From Terramyces sp. JEL0728 (Eukaryota > Chytridiomycota > Chytridiomycetes > Rhizophydiales > Terramycetaceae), in assembly GCA_027603945.1 (NCBI GenBank), contig JADIIU010000139.1, positions 1 to 32,322 of the forward strand: a stretch of 32,322 nt of DNA, written 5' to 3'. The notes under the pieces are model-generated. The model ran no database searches and had not been told where the DNA came from. It saw only the letters and a program-made list of their open reading frames with translations. The translations under genes were made by a program, and so were the position numbers. Of the stretch, positions 30,682-32,322 are shown piece after piece (positions within the stretch are counted from its first letter, which is position 1; each line of letters starts with the position of its first letter).

Positions 30682-31523
30682 GCTAAAAATTCTTTACTTT
30701 GAAATTGTACTATACAGACTCGAAGGTCCCGTTAGTTTCACTAAGAAAGACTTTGGGAACCGCATGACACTTTTGATTTAGAATGTAAGGCGAATAACGA
30801 GAAAATGAACGAGTGGATTCTATTATTGCAATAGGTGGTTTCTAGTTTGCCTATTACAATAACAGTCCAACAAAAAGTAAGAATTTTTCCAATTCTTGGC
30901 TGCCAAACCATCCACAGCAAGTGATATCGCTAATAAACATATTATTGCCGTCCATGTGGACTTGAGACTTTATGACTCACAAAAAGTGCCAGAACTAGTT
31001 TTTCCAGGATTCGCGGTTGATCGTTTCTAAAATGGTAAGTTTACTGGGTCCTCGCATGGTAAGGGCCGGGTGCTATGAAAAAGAGCGATCGACACACTAT
31101 TAAGTTGGTATGCATTCATATAGTAAGAGAATTACATCAGTCTCGTTCTGCCAATTTTACATTGCCAATTTCTTTGAGAACCAGCCAACAATTTCTGAAA
31201 AAATTGGGTTTCTTGAAAATCTCGACAGTCAATGCATAAATCAGTGGACGTACATCATAAACAAATACACCCACACATAATCGGGCATTTCTATTACGTG
31301 GCCAATAATAATCTCATTTTTCATGGACGCTCGCCATCCTACCAGCACTATACAGGTTTTTACTAGAAACCACTAAAAAATTGGTCAATGGCTCAAACTA
31401 ATTTCCGCGTGTTTTCGCGGCAATAAATGAAGGAGAATCATGCAGGAACCGGTTCTGTCCATATCTAGACATGGAGATGGCTATAAATACACTACAGTTG
31501 TTCATGTCCCTAGAAGAAATAAA
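30682..31523. other. 842-bp gene-poor region upstream of the EXORDIUM-like gene
   Basis: No long reading frame is present. At 31032 an ATG is followed at once by gtaagt; joined to an acceptor at 31104 it would continue as a 44-codon frame to 31239, but the 70-nt intron would be unlike all others here. A TATA box lies near the right end. I see no tRNA or recognisable small RNA. Confidence 0.4.
31482..31487 (+). promoter_or_regulatory. TATA box of the EXORDIUM-like gene
   Basis: TATAAA sits 42 bp upstream of the start codon at 31524 in the context ggctataaatac. With the usual 30-bp spacing, the leader would be about 10 nt. The gene's strong codon preference agrees with high expression. Confidence 0.6.
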
Positions 31524-32322
31524 ATGAAATCATTCACTGGATTCTTGGTTTTCGCTGCTGTCCATGCATTTGGTCCAAACCCAACTACCACTCCTGCTGC
31601 CCCAACTAAGCCAGCTACTACTGCTAATGTTCCACCAGTTACCACCAAAGCTCCAACCCAAACTACCACTCAAGGAACTCCAGCAACCGGCACTTACACT
31701 GTCAAGGAACCAGTGCAAACTGCTCAAGGAACCATCAACTTCAATGGCGGAAATGTCATGACAAATGGAGTAAACGTCTATGGTATCTTTTATGGCTCCC
31801 ACTCTGACAAGACCAAACAGCTTATTCAAAACTTTGTTACTGGATTAGGTGGTTCAGATTGGTGGTCTGTTTCTCAGTCCTACACTGGAGACAACGGCGC
31901 AGTTAACTCCCAAGTCGCATGGAAGGGATCTTACACCGACAACTACTCTCTCGGAAAGAACTTGAAGAGCGGTGACTTGGACAAGATTATTGACAATGCT
32001 GTTAAAAATGCTGGCTGGCCAAAAGACGACAGTGGTATTTACTCTGTATTTGTATATAACGACGTTGCTGAAAAGTCTTCCAACGGTGGATTCTGCACTG
32101 ACTATTGCGGATACCACGGAATTACTGGATCTGGATTAAAGTCCAACATGATTGGAGATGCTACTAGATGCCCAGGTACTTTACCACCACCAGGAGGTGC
32201 TACTGGCACTGCTGGATGTATGCCAAGATACTGGAGAAACCAAACCGACCCAACTTACTCTGTCAACGGTGATCAACATTCTGATTCAATGGTTGGTGTT
32301 CTTGCCCACGAAATCTCTGAAA
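31524..32322 (+). CDS. EXORDIUM/PHI-1-like secreted protein (cut by the window end)
   Basis: At least 266 codons are open without an intron to the window edge. A signal peptide (MKSFTGFLVFAAVHAF) is followed by a Thr/Pro-rich linker of about 50 residues that looks O-glycosylated. Then comes the phosphate-induced/EXORDIUM domain: NVYGIFYGSHSDKTKQLIQN, SDWWSVSQSYTG, VFVYNDVA, GFCTDYCGYHG, GCMPRYWRNQTDPTYS and VGVLAHEISE at the edge. The HEISE resembles the HExAE metal-site-like motif of the family. Plant members influence growth at the cell wall; the role here is unknown. Codon use is far more biased than in neighbours (CCA, GGA, AAC, AAG, ACC/ACT), which suggests abundant expression. A truncated relative lies at 24061-24500. 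Confidence 0.85.
   Translation, partial: MKSFTGFLVFAAVHAFGPNPTTTPAAPTKPATTANVPPVTTKAPTQTTTQGTPATGTYTVKEPVQTAQGTINFNGGNVMTNGVNVYGIFYGSHSDKTKQLIQNFVTGLGGSDWWSVSQSYTGDNGAVNSQVAWKGSYTDNYSLGKNLKSGDLDKIIDNAVKNAGWPKDDSGIYSVFVYNDVAEKSSNGGFCTDYCGYHGITGSGLKSNMIGDATRCPGTLPPPGGATGTAGCMPRYWRNQTDPTYSVNGDQHSDSMVGVLAHEISE

Noticed and set aside
31032..31239. ATG followed by gtaagt and a 44-codon frame
   Set aside because: The required intron is 70 nt, unlike all others, and the product resembles nothing known. It was left out as a gene but noted in the intergenic entry.
1..32322. CRISPR arrays, insertion sequences, rRNA, operons or riboswitches
   Set aside because: None was seen. The gene content, introns and targeting signals are eukaryotic throughout.

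Overview
The window is nuclear DNA of a compact, AT-rich eukaryotic genome. It holds about 24 recognisable genes in 32 kb on both strands, usually with 10-250 bp between them. Almost every multi-exon gene is broken by GT-AG introns of only 19-23 nt, which makes single-frame reading misleading. I rebuilt the genes exon by exon, and every spliced model below has a length divisible by three. The gene set includes basal-body and flagellar proteins (CEP131-like, BBOF1-like, a C20orf96-like coiled coil) and a probable MRP51 mitoribosomal protein, which I know mainly from fungi. A flagellated (zoosporic) early-branching fungus or close relative is the best guess, but this is inference; I cannot name a genus.

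Layout. 131-682 is a small ZC3HC1/NIPA-like zinc protein (-). 984-4234 is exportin-7 (+) with 12-14 introns. 4241-4894 is an SRR1-like protein (-). 5072-5975 is MAK16 (+). 5994-8972 is CEP131 (-). 9005-10645 is the LCB1 subunit of serine palmitoyltransferase (+). 11012-13288 holds two seven-TM receptor-like genes (+). 13397-14329 is MRP51-like (+). 14454-15150 is a TEX30/KANL3-like hydrolase (+). 15186-17269 holds two more seven-TM genes (-). 17270-17694 is an unresolved, possibly broken locus. 17695-18734 is DGAT2 (+). 18765-19389 is SDF2 (-). 19629-21709 is BBOF1-like (+), made of two open reading frames joined by a 19-nt intron. 21752-22356 is a J-domain protein (-). 22573-23653 is an ICME-like esterase (-). 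23776-24030 is HYPK-like (-). About 24061-24500 is a truncated EXORDIUM-like copy (-). 24617-25528 is an SDR (-). 25725-26726 is a fifth seven-TM gene (+). 26871-29121 is the C20orf96-like coiled coil (-). 29193-30681 holds two tandem FAR-17a/AIG1-like membrane proteins (-). 31524 to the window end is an intact but cut-off EXORDIUM-like secreted protein (+).

The genes do not form a pathway cluster. Three themes recur: cilium or basal body, ER and lipid metabolism (LCB1, DGAT2, SDF2, FAR-17a-like), and a dispersed seven-TM receptor family whose members share intron positions. The most unusual signal is the splicing system: about 49 introns, nearly all 19-23 nt, with a TAAY-like branch site almost touching the 3' AG, plus a small class of 43-49 nt introns. 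No rRNA, tRNA, CRISPR array or mobile element was recognised.
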